Shown piece after piece: positions 35,791 to 45,572 of a DNA stretch of 64,000 nucleotides (position 1 is its first letter; every line of letters begins with the position of its first letter). A program made the position numbers and the translations under genes. The notes beneath the pieces are model-generated. The model made no database searches. It saw only the letters and a program-made list of their open reading frames with translations, and was not told where the DNA came from. Origin of the DNA: JAZKFT01 sp965246935 (GTDB lineage: Bacteria; Bacteroidota; Bacteroidia; Chitinophagales; Chitinophagaceae); the NCBI GenBank assembly GCA_965246935.1, contig CBDFGC010000023.1:1-64000 (forward strand), read 5' to 3'.

Positions 35791-35824
35791 AATACTTGAA
35801 AATTCATTTTTTTTTGTCATAGAA

Positions 35825-36040
35825 ATCCGGGGCTGCGAAGCCCGAAATAGCCCGAACCAAAGCCTTCCATAATTGCACTCGCTCATAGCCCCGGAATTGA
35901 TTTCGTTGGTATATTTACCCATCTGCAAAAATAAAAAACGATGACCGTAGACCAATACCCGGTGTAAAAATCATGAACGATACAACCGGTGAACTTTCGC
36001 AGGTAATCATTGATTTACGCCAACACCCCCTTTCAGCACT
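35825..36040 (+). pseudogene. truncated copy of the antitoxin gene and its leader
   Basis: Bases 35825-36033 repeat the leader and first 30 or so codons of the antitoxin gene at 37172. Shared sequence includes CCCCGGAATTGATTTCG, TTGGTATATTTACCCATCTG and GAACTTTCGCAGGTAA. The frame from the ATG at 35941 is broken by TAA within nine codons and by other changes, and homology ends near 36033. The rest to 36141 shows no gene. Confidence 0.65.
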
Positions 36041-36141
36041 TGTTCCATAAAGGCGCATCTCCTATTTATCAACTTGTTCTCCGGGAACGGAGCCACGAAG
36101 AGATTTTTGAGACTTTTCAGTAATGCCCTATAGAAAGGCTC

Positions 36142-36600
36142 TTAAGGTGCCGGGTCTACGCGTGGCTTTTGAAACCATACTTCGTCTGGATCGTATTCAA
36201 ACGACACCAGGAGTTTTTCGCTCAGCTTGTGTGGCTTTTTGTCATTGTCGTACACCACTACATTTTCCTTATCTCTGCTAGCGCCTTCCGGCATAAACAC
36301 GTTATTAGCATCCTGCCCCCAGGGCATATCTACAACTACTACAGTCGGGCTATCTGGCGTATTTTGTAGATATACCGCCTGTGGCCGGTTTACATACACG
36401 TTCATTGGCGGAATATAAGTCAGATAGCCGGTTGCTGCAAATCGTTTGCCTTTATTTTCCTTTACTCTCAGTGCATCGCCGGCGGTTTTATCAGCCAGCG
36501 TTACCGGCGTGCCTTTTTCATTTGGCTTTGAAAAAAAGCCACCACAGGATGCCAGTGTCAGGCATAAGGCTACAGCAGATAAAGTGGAACGTAGTTTCAT
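36142..36600 (-). CDS. lipoprotein of unknown function
   Basis: 152 residues from the ATG at 36600; the frame is open further upstream but the signal sequence begins here (MKLRSTLSAVALCLTLASC). The lipobox LASC is followed by GG. The mature part has a segment GKRFAATGYLTYIPPMNVYV that reads like the first strands of an OB-type fold, then PTVVVVDMPWGQDANNVFMP. No enzyme motif is seen. It is convergent with the truncated antitoxin copy and divergent from the toxin-antitoxin locus. Probably a membrane-anchored periplasmic protein. Confidence 0.65.
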   Translation of the reverse strand: MKLRSTLSAVALCLTLASCGGFFSKPNEKGTPVTLADKTAGDALRVKENKGKRFAATGYLTYIPPMNVYVNRPQAVYLQNTPDSPTVVVVDMPWGQDANNVFMPEGASRDKENVVVYDNDKKPHKLSEKLLVSFEYDPDEVWFQKPRVDPAP

Positions 36601-37171
36601 AAATGTTCTGAGTTTCGTGTTTGATAAAGATACCATAAAGAATATTGCTCTATACCTTTTGAGTAACAAAATTATTATGCCAAAACATTAGCAGATACCT
36701 GGGAAAAGCACTTATTCGTATTCACCGGTTTTAATTTGCTTTTATCTGCAGGTAGCCCTTACTCAATTGCACCAGATCATGTCTCCACCTAAAGTATATA
36801 CACATGTACTAAAAGGAAAATATTAGCAGGCAAACTAAAGAAAGCGCTGCCAAAACAGGTTTAAAGGTGACTTTTATTACTCATTTTTACTTCATATTAC
36901 TATGAAAATCCTTGTGTATATACGTTAGATGTCTCTCCGAACCGGAATGCCGCATCAAAGAGATGACAAAATTATTTAAGAACATCGCATGGTTTAGCCA
37001 ATGAAATTCCTTCTGCCTTATGGGCTACAGAATATGCAGAGTTTAGCTACGGTCTTTTTCTGCCGGGGCCGGTAAAATAGCCCAAACGAAAGCCATTCAT
37101 CATTGCACTTGCTCATGGCCCCGGAATTGATTTCGTTGGTATATTTACCCATCTGCAAAAAACAAAAAACG
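36601..37171. other. intergenic region with the third copy of the repeat module
   Basis: The first 320 bases, upstream of the lipoprotein, are AT-rich with no gene and should contain its promoter. From about 36925 to 37150 the sequence is homologous to 34270-34470 and, in its second half, to 35825-35940. This copy leads directly into the antitoxin gene and thus is its leader. Confidence 0.6.
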
Positions 37172-37402
37172 ATGTCCGTAGCCCCCATACCTGGCGTACA
37201 AATCCTGAATGATACAATCGGCGAACTTTCGCAGGTAACCATTGATTTGCGCCAACACCCCGAAGCTATACCAGCGCTGAAAGAATTAGGCCTGTTACCC
37301 AAGTCACAATTTGATATTGATTTTGAGAATGGTCACTCCGTAGAACAGTTCCGGCAGGCACTTCACACCGCCATCAAAGAACACTATGCAAATCATCATT
37401 GA
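37172..37402 (+). CDS. putative type II antitoxin
   Basis: 76 residues from the ATG at 37172; the frame also runs 23 codons upstream through the leader repeat. It is a small acidic protein with short strand and helix segments (PGVQILNDTIGELSQVTIDL; SVEQFRQALHTAIKEHYANH). Its last 17 bases overlap the start of a frame that encodes a RelE/ParE-like protein, which is the usual antitoxin-first operon with coupled translation. I do not recognise the antitoxin family itself. The role comes from the partner. Confidence 0.6.
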   Translation: MSVAPIPGVQILNDTIGELSQVTIDLRQHPEAIPALKELGLLPKSQFDIDFENGHSVEQFRQALHTAIKEHYANHH

Positions 37403-37714
37403 GCCACTGGTTACGCAAAAGCAGGTAGCGTTGATAGAGGTACTTTTGTCTAAAGGTTATTTTGCTACGGAAGCAGCAGCTTTTGCTTATGCGGACGCAA
37501 TCAGTGATTTCATTAATACACTGCCCCGGCAAACAGCCCAAAAACGAAAGATTCCGGCTACGGAAACTATTACGCTACCTACAAAGCCAACCGCCGCACT
37601 ACCTGGTACATTCTGTTTGATATAAATGGCGACCGGTATATTGTCCGCAATCTCATCAACAATCATACAAGCGACTATCCACGCTTTATTTCCGGTTTAC
37701 AATCGCCTCCGTAA
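37386..37714 (+). pseudogene. RelE/ParE-like toxin, frameshifted in an A-run
   Basis: The first 54 codons (IIIEPLVTQKQVALIEVLLS ... AYADAISDFINTLPRQTAQK) match the N-terminal half of a ParE/RelE-like toxin. The frame then drifts and stops at 37625. In the next frame the natural end continues: GYGNYYATYKANRRTTWYIL, then DRYIVRNLINNHTSDYPRFI, to a TAA at 37714. Adding one A to the five-A run at 37540-37544 restores one protein of about 109 residues, the usual size. The toxin should be inactive as it stands, unless this is a base-calling error in the homopolymer. Confidence 0.75.
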
Positions 37715-37825
37715 ATTGCTAAAGTCTTTCCGCTCCGATTTTATTATTATTAACCTGATTATTTTCGCAGTGCTATTCGTTACGGCTGTACATTAGCCCT
37801 ACCCTACCAAACCTGCTTTTCTTCT

Positions 37826-39733
37826 GTGAAAAAATTCATCACTTTCATTTGCCTGGGGCTTTGGCTAAGCGCCGCCGGTAAGGACAAACTACCCGAATTT
37901 GGTACCATTGATAAGGCAGATCTGCAACTAAAGACCTGCGATTTTGATCCCGATACCGACGTTATGTACCTGATAGATGAGGGCGAAGCCATCATGTCTA
38001 CCGCTGTCGAAGCAATTACCGAAAGACGCATCCGTATCAAAATATTAAAAGAGGCCGGTGTTTCTGACGCCAATATTAAGCTACCCTACTACAGCAAAGA
38101 CCAGTACGAACAAATAGAGGCAGTAAATGGCTTTACTTACAACCTGGATGATGCAGGCAACATAGAGATGATGCCACTGGAACAAAAACTGATATTCGAT
38201 AAAAAGGTGAACAGCCGTTATTCTGAAGTATCCTTTGCTTTTCCCAAAGTAAAAGCGGGCAGTGTAATAGAGTACAAATACCGCCTCGTAAAACACCAGG
38301 GCTATGCAGATATTGAAGATTGGTATTTTCAGCGGGCCGAGGCGGTGCGGTATAGCTCCTATCATGTAACGATACCAACTTCGCTCATATTTAGGCTGCA
38401 GGTCATCAACCGGCAAACGGTGGAAGCCACCAGGCCGGTAAGAGAAGGAGATGGCTATACATTTATCATGAAAAATATACCGGGCCTCAGACATGAACCG
38501 TATGCTGCAGGTTTGCAGGATTACCTACAGCGGGTTGATTTTCAGTTATCCGGGTATATAGAAACGGGCGGCTTTAAGCATTCCTATGTAACTACCTGGC
38601 AGGCACTTACCGAAAAAGTGTTAGATGACGAATTTTTAGGTTTCCAGATAAAGAAAACCATACCCGCCGATGACCTGAAAGTAAAACTTGCCGGTGCAAA
38701 AAACAACCCCGAAAAAACAGAAATGATTTACAGCTATGTGCAAAAAAATATGGACTGGAATGGCTATTATGGAAAGTATTCAGAAGATGGGATCAAGAAA
38801 GCCTGGGATAAGCGGAGCGGTAATACAGGCGATATTAACCTGATACTGCTTAGCCTGCTTCGGGAAGCCGGCATTACGGCGTATCCCTGCCTGGTAAGTA
38901 CCCGCAACCATGGCAAAATAAATACGGCCTATCCTTTCTTAGATCAGTTTAATGCCTTATACGTGTATGTACCGGCTGATGGAACACCGTATATTTTAAA
39001 CGCTGCCGGCAAGCACAATCCGCCGCATTTAATACCGGCAGAGGTACAGTTTACGCAGGGCTTTGTGGTAGATGAAAAAAAGGGCGGCTTTATATCGCTA
39101 AGCAGCTATGATAAAAAATACATGCAAATTAGTAATATACGTATGGAGGTGGCGGAAAACAGCAGTGTTGCCGGCAGTGGAACCATCACCAGTTACGACT
39201 ATGCAAAAATCTATAACCGAAGTCTGTTTACGACCAGCCGGCTAAAGGAACGCCTTACCGATAATCCCGCTGTACAAATAGTCGTTGACAGTGTAATGAC
39301 TACCGGCGATACAGAGGATGCAAGGCCATTAGATGCCAACTTCGATTTTACCGGGGTTTTACAACAAAGCGGCGACTACACATTTCTGCCTTACACCATG
39401 TTTTCGGGGTTTGGCCAAAGCCCTTTTGTAGCCAACAACCGCCAAACCGATATTGACTTTGGTTATACCCAACAGTATATCATCAGCGGCAGCTATACCC
39501 TGCCAGCCAATTATACGTTGGAAGAATTACCAAAAAATATAACCATGATAATGCCCGATACCAGCATCATCGTAAAACGTATTACACAAAAACAGGATAA
39601 CACAGTGATGTATAAGATAACCCTGGAATGCAGCCGTCCCCAATATGCTGCCGAAGAATACCCTGTCATAAAAGAATTTTACCTGAAACTATACGCTATG
39701 CTCAATGAGCAGATCGTCATCAAAAAGAAATAA
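37826..39733 (+). CDS. exported DUF3857 / transglutaminase-like protein lacking the catalytic Cys
   Basis: 635 residues from a GTG start at 37826, where a signal peptide begins (VKKFITFICLGLWLSAAGK). A DUF3857 domain covers about 50-220. A transglutaminase-like domain follows (about 265-400). The expected cysteine motif instead reads KRSGNTGDINLILLSLLREA, with Thr334 where the nucleophile should be, so no enzyme activity is expected. A DUF2569-like/beta C-terminal part ends the protein. It is 27 bases before a homologous gene that keeps the cysteine, so the two probably work together in the periplasm or outer membrane. Confidence 0.85.
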   Translation: MKKFITFICLGLWLSAAGKDKLPEFGTIDKADLQLKTCDFDPDTDVMYLIDEGEAIMSTAVEAITERRIRIKILKEAGVSDANIKLPYYSKDQYEQIEAVNGFTYNLDDAGNIEMMPLEQKLIFDKKVNSRYSEVSFAFPKVKAGSVIEYKYRLVKHQGYADIEDWYFQRAEAVRYSSYHVTIPTSLIFRLQVINRQTVEATRPVREGDGYTFIMKNIPGLRHEPYAAGLQDYLQRVDFQLSGYIETGGFKHSYVTTWQALTEKVLDDEFLGFQIKKTIPADDLKVKLAGAKNNPEKTEMIYSYVQKNMDWNGYYGKYSEDGIKKAWDKRSGNTGDINLILLSLLREAGITAYPCLVSTRNHGKINTAYPFLDQFNALYVYVPADGTPYILNAAGKHNPPHLIPAEVQFTQGFVVDEKKGGFISLSSYDKKYMQISNIRMEVAENSSVAGSGTITSYDYAKIYNRSLFTTSRLKERLTDNPAVQIVVDSVMTTGDTEDARPLDANFDFTGVLQQSGDYTFLPYTMFSGFGQSPFVANNRQTDIDFGYTQQYIISGSYTLPANYTLEELPKNITMIMPDTSIIVKRITQKQDNTVMYKITLECSRPQYAAEEYPVIKEFYLKLYAMLNEQIVIKKK

Positions 39734-39760
39734 TAACCCCTTCAAATAACAACCCTTTAT

Positions 39761-41704
39761 ATGTCTTTACCAAACCCCGCTTTTAAAAAAACTTTCTTAT
39801 TTATCATCGTAGCCCTCTGCTTTGTACCGGCAGGCCAGGCGCAAATAGCAGGCGCTGTATCAGCCAATAAATATGCTGCTATTACCATCCCCGACTCCCT
39901 GCTAAAAGATGCCAATGCGGTAATACGGGAAGATGTGATGCATTTTCGGGTAAAAGATGTAAACAGCGCCGTGATGGACGTACATGAAATTGTAACGGTG
40001 TTAAACGAGGAAGGCCGTCATCATTTACAATTTAGTTACACTTCTGATAAGTTTGATTACCTGGATGATGCTGAAATAAATGTGTATAGTTCCTTTGGCA
40101 AAAAGCTAAATACATATACTAAAAAAGAAATGCAAACGACTGCCTACGGCAGTGGGCTTGTAGAAGATGGAAAAACCACCTATTTTGAAGTGACGGCGCC
40201 ATCGTATCCGATAACGGTTGAAACGAAATACACCGTCCGGTATAAGGGCATACTTGACTATCCGGACGATAACATACAAGGGGCCAATACCGGGGTAGAA
40301 CATTTTTTGTATTCGGTAGAAGTGCCTAATAGCCTGGGCCTGCGGTATAAGGTAATAAACAGCAATGTAAAAACACAGGTAGCTGCCGGTAATGAGGCTA
40401 CTACCTATACCTGGGAAGCCAACAACCTGGTATCCCAAAAATCGGAACCGTACAATGGCGGCTCTTCAAGATATGCCTCAGCCATTCTTGTAGCGCCCAA
40501 CAAGTTTAAACTGGACGACTACGAAGGTGATATGAGCACCTGGAAAAACTTTGGCGAATGGAGTTATAAACTAATTGGCAATAATAATAAACTGAACGAT
40601 GCAGGCCGGAATTTTATGAATACCCTGGTGAAAGATGCTATAACCGACGAACAAAAGGCCCGGCTTATTTATAACTATTTGCAGAAAAATATGCGGTATG
40701 TAAGCATCCAGTTGGGCATTGGCGGCTGGCGTCCTTTTCCCGCTGATTTTGTACAGGAGAAAAAATACGGCGACTGTAAAGCACTCAGTAATTATATGCA
40801 GGCAGCCTTAGATGCCGTACACGTAAAAAGCTATTATGCCATTGTAAATGCGGGCGCCAATGGCGAGCCTGCGAGGGAAGATTTTCCTGCTTCCCGGTTC
40901 AACCATATTATCCTGTGCATACCACAGCCTAAAGATTCTATCTGGCTGGAGTGTACCAGCCGCAACAGCGACTTTGGCGAACTCGGCGATTTTACCGAAA
41001 ACAGAAAAGCGTTGCTGGTTACGGAAAAAGGTGGCGTACTGGTAAACACTCCTGCCAGTAAGGCAAGCAGCAATGTTTTCACCAGCACTACCCACATTCA
41101 TTTAAATGCCGACGGAACAGGCAAGGCGGAAACCGCTATTGCAGGTACCGGAGAATGTAAGCAGGAGCAGGTGGCTTATACCTATCAGCAAACTGACGAC
41201 GATAAACGCAAATACCTGTTAAAAGTAGTGGAGTGGAAACATCCTGATGAAGTAACGATTACCAATGGCGACCGCTCCGAAACGCCTTACCGTTTGCAGG
41301 CAAGTATGAGCTACAGCCAATTGCCATCTTTTAAAGCAGGCAGTAAAATGTTCCTGGCGCCACGGCTCTACCCTCTTTTCAACGAAGTGGTTCCTGAAAC
41401 CGATAAGCGGATACAAAACTATTTTTTCTCATATCCATACCAGGTAAAAGACACCACGATATTCCATTTACCAGATGGTTTAGGGATGGATAACCTACCC
41501 AAAGAAAAAACAATTAGCTATCCTTTTGGCAAATACAACAGCAGCTACACGTACAATGCCGATGCTAAAACGCTTACGGTATTAGCCAGCCTGGAAATAA
41601 CGCAACACGAAATAAAGGCTGCCAGCTACCCACAACTTTTATTATTTAAAAAAGCGATACAGGCTGATATGAATGAGAAGATTGTATTGAAGCGGGTGGA
41701 CTAA
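39761..41704 (+). CDS. exported DUF3857 / transglutaminase-like protein with intact Cys
   Basis: 647 residues. A signal peptide (about 1-28, ending GQAQ) precedes a DUF3857 domain (about 45-220). A transglutaminase-like core follows (about 280-420). The nucleophile is Cys339 in YGDCKALSNYMQAAL, with a His in SRFNHIILCIP. The C-terminal 200 residues are beta-rich. The family is common in Bacteroidota and its substrate is unknown. It shares the layout of the protein encoded just upstream, which lacks the cysteine; this looks like a duplicated pair with one pseudo-enzyme. Confidence 0.87.
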   Translation: MSLPNPAFKKTFLFIIVALCFVPAGQAQIAGAVSANKYAAITIPDSLLKDANAVIREDVMHFRVKDVNSAVMDVHEIVTVLNEEGRHHLQFSYTSDKFDYLDDAEINVYSSFGKKLNTYTKKEMQTTAYGSGLVEDGKTTYFEVTAPSYPITVETKYTVRYKGILDYPDDNIQGANTGVEHFLYSVEVPNSLGLRYKVINSNVKTQVAAGNEATTYTWEANNLVSQKSEPYNGGSSRYASAILVAPNKFKLDDYEGDMSTWKNFGEWSYKLIGNNNKLNDAGRNFMNTLVKDAITDEQKARLIYNYLQKNMRYVSIQLGIGGWRPFPADFVQEKKYGDCKALSNYMQAALDAVHVKSYYAIVNAGANGEPAREDFPASRFNHIILCIPQPKDSIWLECTSRNSDFGELGDFTENRKALLVTEKGGVLVNTPASKASSNVFTSTTHIHLNADGTGKAETAIAGTGECKQEQVAYTYQQTDDDKRKYLLKVVEWKHPDEVTITNGDRSETPYRLQASMSYSQLPSFKAGSKMFLAPRLYPLFNEVVPETDKRIQNYFFSYPYQVKDTTIFHLPDGLGMDNLPKEKTISYPFGKYNSSYTYNADAKTLTVLASLEITQHEIKAASYPQLLLFKKAIQADMNEKIVLKRVD

Positions 41705-41847
41705 TAGAACATAAACGAACCTAAAAGATTTTTTCGGGCTTCCACTTACACCGGATTCAAAACAGACTTAAATGAAGTTGTGAAAATAAGGTCAGCAAAA
41801 AAACAGCTGCGTTTGCCTTGGGATCAGGCTATATCCAGTTTGCTTAC

Positions 41848-44800
41848 CTATTTATACCCCAACTTCAATCGGATGTTCCCGATAATCCCGGCAGGCAGCA
41901 AAGGCTTATCTTTTAAACGAAACGGTGCTGTTGTCCAGGTAATTCTTTTTTCAACGGGCAACATATTATCGCCGATTAACCGGTTATGCCAGGTGTTGGT
42001 TGCATCAATTTCAATAGTATTATGACCGGGTTTAACTGCTTTGGAAATGTCTAACGAAAAAGGAGGCGTCCATAAAGTGCCGCAGTCAATGCTGTTTATC
42101 CGTATCGTTGCCATATTGTAAATAGAATCAAATTCGATCCTTGCAGAACTTAATTGCCTTTGCGTATTTAGCACAAACGTATTGCGGTAAACAGCCGTGC
42201 CTGAGTAATATTTTACAGATGAATCATCTTGCTGCGTCCAGCTTTTTAATTCATTAAAAATAATCGAAGTCCCAGGCCCTCCATAATTTTTGTCAAATTG
42301 CACCTGCCATTTACTTGCTAATGGAAAAACACTAACACTTGTAACTTTTCGATTTAATTTTTGAGCCATCCCCCTTTTTCTAAATATAACAAATAAAGAT
42401 TGATTGGGTGACAGTTTTAAAGTAATGGCTGATCTGTCTTTGTCTGTTTTCCACGTAGAAAATTGAGTCATTGTTTCATTCACAGCATCCCATATCTCAG
42501 GGATTTTATCTATTATTGGAAAAGACATTGTTACTGTTTGTCCGCTATCAGCCTGATTGGAAATAAAATAAATATCCGCACTATCTGCTTTCCGATGGGC
42601 CCATGCAATGGAGTGATGATTATTTATAACCTCCACATCTTTTTGAACACCATATTTTGAAAAAGAAGAATCTATATATGGCGTAAAAATCACTTTTCCC
42701 TTCTTATTCTTTGTATCAAGCAGTTGTTTCATGATGAGCCTGATACTGTCGTCATTATCTTTTAAACCTGTTCCATAAAAGTATTTTTTGCTTATCATAA
42801 TGGTGGCACCATCTGTTACCAATTGCATTATTTTTTTTGCTACTGCTACGGAGGATATTAAACTGTCATTCGGATTCATCGCATGCTGATCGGGAAAAAC
42901 CAGCAGCGCATAGCTGGCGCCACCAGGTAAAACAACCTTGCTATTTTGTACCTCCATTTGCATCAGCGCATCCGGATTAAATGAATCGTAAGCATATCCA
43001 TTCAGTGCATCCACCCAATCTTCCGGATCAGCCATATTTGCCGATTGGATAACGCCATCCGGTTTATTACGTAACGGTTGCCCGGTATTCGTCAATCGCT
43101 TTTTTTCTTCGGCTACTTTTTCTTTTCCAAAAATGCCCGGTAATGTATTCACTAATCTATCTGGCAATATAGAGCGGCGTGGTACTTCTTCACCGGTAAA
43201 AACAGCAATGTCCACTACCGGTTTACCCAATTGCAACAGGGCCTGGCACCGGGTTAAATAATCAATCCAGACCTTGCTTTGCTTAAACCAGGTCTGGTCT
43301 CTTTGATAATACAAACCCACACCGTCTAAGGTCATACCGGGTTTTTTATCCATCCAGGGGTTGTGGGTAAATACATGCAAAACCAGCTTATTGATTCCCA
43401 AAGCAAAATTCCGATCTCCCAATGTTTTCAGGTTTCCCGGATGTTCGCCCCAGTTCATCCTTACCGAAGTAAAGGCTTCTGCCTGAATAATATTTTTTCC
43501 GTATATATGAGCACCACTGATGGCATCCAGCATATCGTTTGGCTTGTCATGCGTAGGACTGTTTAACCAAAATTCACCCATTGGCAAATCGGCATTTTTA
43601 TAATGCAACAATCCATCACTCACCATAGTGGGTGCTACACTTTCGGCACTAACAATACAGCCCTTTTCATGGGCCAGGCCATTCAGTGTTGTATAAAAAA
43701 TATCGTTTACCAATTCTGCAATCGTTTGCCGCACATCATGCAATACTTTTTCTGAGGTAGCTGCATCCTGTACCGGAACACCCGTCATTACTAACAGGTA
43801 AGGCATCAAATCGTAGCCTCTCCTTTTTTGAAATTCTGCTGTAAAATTGCGGCTCCAGTTTTGGCTGCCACATTCCCAGCTATCCACATGAAAAACTTTT
43901 AATACTTCTTTTGCCAGGGAAGCACCCCCTTTTTCAAATGCCTGTGCAAACCAGTTATCGAATTGTAGTTTGATGGCGGCTTCATTAAATTTATCACATT
44001 CCAGCCCTGCACCGGCGCCACCTGTAGCATTGGTATGGCCCGTGGATGTATGGCCTATTCTTACAATTACCCAACCGGCAGGTAAAGACCAGGCCAGGTT
44101 TCCTTCGCTGTCCATCTTATCTGTGAGAATTACGATATCTTTCAGCGAAACGGCATCACTGTCATTTACCTGTTGCGTTGTAGTATTGGCGGCTATCCTC
44201 CATACACTTCCATTTTTCCCCTCATAGTTATTAATTACCGGTTCATCATTCAGGTAAATACCCATCACTTTAAAAGTAGGCTTCCACTTGGCAGCATCCA
44301 GATCTTCAGCACCTGGTTCCGTCCCTGTCTTGTCGTAAATAAATCGAAAATATTTTGCTTTGGTAGCAGGAATAGCATAGGTATAATCTTCATCTGTATC
44401 CTGCCAGCCGTGCCGGGGTGGCTGCAACCGGGTGATGGTTTTGAAATGCTGGCCATCATCACCTGCCTGTATGATCAATCGTTGTGCCTGATAATTGTTG
44501 CCACCCGTATGCACACAGATAGAATGGCAGGTAAATGATTCGGGGTATTGATATTGTATCCAGCAGGTAGTATCACTTCTAAAACTTTGTTTATTTGTTT
44601 TATTGGGAGTAGCTAAAAACTGTGGCTTCTCTCCATTACTGCTGGTTACCTGCGGAAAGACTGGTGCACTGCTAAACGCACCGGCTGAATGGGCAGGGTA
44701 AGCATACACGGCTACATCTTTATAATAATTTCCATTTGTTTCCGGCTGCGCTAATTTTATATTGTTGCCCCGGCTTTTAATATAGGCTTTTGTCCAGACT

Positions 44801-45222
44801 AATTTTTGCATCGATAACTCCGGTGTTATCCACGGCCCGCCGGCCAATGCAAAACCATCGCTTACGTGCATGGCTAATTGCAGGCCTAACCTTTTCGCTT
44901 CCTGCATGGAAAACTTTACCATTGCCCACCATTCAGGCGTTAACTGCCGCACGGTTGGCTGGAAAGGAATTGTAGGCAGGGTATCCTGTATGGGCATCAG
45001 GTAGGCACCGCCAATGCCTACTGCTTTCATAGCTTCCAAATCGGCAGTGATACCTTCTTTGGAAACAGCAGCATGCATCCAGTACCAGAATACCCAGGGT
45101 TTTGCAGATGCGGGCGGATTTAAAAAATTCTTTTCTAATTCGTTATTTGATTGTGCTGAAACCTGTACCTGAATACAGGCCAGTAAAAAGCCGAGCGTAA
45201 TATGTCTGAATAATAATTTCAT
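41848..45222 (-). CDS. GH106-family alpha-L-rhamnosidase
   Basis: 1124 residues from the ATG at 45222, where the signal peptide starts (MKLLFRHITLGFLLACIQVQ). The family is recognised by the N-terminal PWVFWYWMHAAVSKEGITAD and LEAMKAVGIGGAYLMP, the GH106 hallmark. A TIM-barrel with inserted beta domains and a C-terminal beta-sandwich with VFRNTFVL-like and NTIEIDATNTWHNRLIGDN follow. It should cut terminal alpha-L-rhamnose from pectin side chains in the periplasm. It is the last gene of the minus-strand glycan cluster, 350 bases behind its neighbour. Confidence 0.88.
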   Translation of the reverse strand: MKLLFRHITLGFLLACIQVQVSAQSNNELEKNFLNPPASAKPWVFWYWMHAAVSKEGITADLEAMKAVGIGGAYLMPIQDTLPTIPFQPTVRQLTPEWWAMVKFSMQEAKRLGLQLAMHVSDGFALAGGPWITPELSMQKLVWTKAYIKSRGNNIKLAQPETNGNYYKDVAVYAYPAHSAGAFSSAPVFPQVTSSNGEKPQFLATPNKTNKQSFRSDTTCWIQYQYPESFTCHSICVHTGGNNYQAQRLIIQAGDDGQHFKTITRLQPPRHGWQDTDEDYTYAIPATKAKYFRFIYDKTGTEPGAEDLDAAKWKPTFKVMGIYLNDEPVINNYEGKNGSVWRIAANTTTQQVNDSDAVSLKDIVILTDKMDSEGNLAWSLPAGWVIVRIGHTSTGHTNATGGAGAGLECDKFNEAAIKLQFDNWFAQAFEKGGASLAKEVLKVFHVDSWECGSQNWSRNFTAEFQKRRGYDLMPYLLVMTGVPVQDAATSEKVLHDVRQTIAELVNDIFYTTLNGLAHEKGCIVSAESVAPTMVSDGLLHYKNADLPMGEFWLNSPTHDKPNDMLDAISGAHIYGKNIIQAEAFTSVRMNWGEHPGNLKTLGDRNFALGINKLVLHVFTHNPWMDKKPGMTLDGVGLYYQRDQTWFKQSKVWIDYLTRCQALLQLGKPVVDIAVFTGEEVPRRSILPDRLVNTLPGIFGKEKVAEEKKRLTNTGQPLRNKPDGVIQSANMADPEDWVDALNGYAYDSFNPDALMQMEVQNSKVVLPGGASYALLVFPDQHAMNPNDSLISSVAVAKKIMQLVTDGATIMISKKYFYGTGLKDNDDSIRLIMKQLLDTKNKKGKVIFTPYIDSSFSKYGVQKDVEVINNHHSIAWAHRKADSADIYFISNQADSGQTVTMSFPIIDKIPEIWDAVNETMTQFSTWKTDKDRSAITLKLSPNQSLFVIFRKRGMAQKLNRKVTSVSVFPLASKWQVQFDKNYGGPGTSIIFNELKSWTQQDDSSVKYYSGTAVYRNTFVLNTQRQLSSARIEFDSIYNMATIRINSIDCGTLWTPPFSLDISKAVKPGHNTIEIDATNTWHNRLIGDNMLPVEKRITWTTAPFRLKDKPLLPAGIIGNIRLKLGYK

Positions 45223-45340
45223 TGTTATTAAACACTGAGAAAAATGATACAATTAGCATAACCTTCTCCGTCATTGGGCAAATCTTGCAGGGGTTTGCTT
45301 ATCTATTCCGCTGCTACCCTGTCAATGCCCTCACCCCCGG

Positions 45341-45558
45341 CCCCTCTCCACGCCAAGGCGTAGAGAGGGGTTCCTCTTTGTAATTTCTGAACAAAGTTTC
45401 AAGAGCAGGTCTCTGCTATTTTAGCATCTGAATTAATCTTCAAATGATTCTCTTAAAACTTCTACAAGATAAGTCATTGCGAGGGTTCCTGCCCGTGGCA
45501 ATCTCCAACAATACCGGGGAGATTGCTTCGTCGGGCGGGAACCCGATCTCGCAATGAC
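45341..45558. repeat. hairpin and GTCATTGCGAG-type repeat in the GH106 leader
   Basis: CCCCTCTCCACGCC (45341-45354) pairs with GGCGTAGAGAGGGG (45357-45370). A second element from GTCATTGCGAGGG (45473) to TCTCGCAATGAC (45558) is palindromic and related to the repeat at 4741-4876. Together they fill the gap between the two glycosidase genes. The first hairpin lies behind the GH43-like gene in the direction of transcription and may attenuate read-through into GH106. Confidence 0.65.
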
Positions 45559-45572
45559 GGAGCTTTTATTAC

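Larger units (their letters stand above)
34560..35800 (+). mobile_element. IS110-family insertion sequence
   Basis: An intact IS110-type transposase gene is preceded by about 240 bp of AT-rich non-coding sequence with a long structured hairpin, and followed by almost none. This is the layout of the IS110 group. The family has no terminal inverted repeats, so the exact ends cannot be read here; the limits given are approximate. It lies between two copies of the host repeat that also precedes the toxin-antitoxin locus. Confidence 0.7.
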
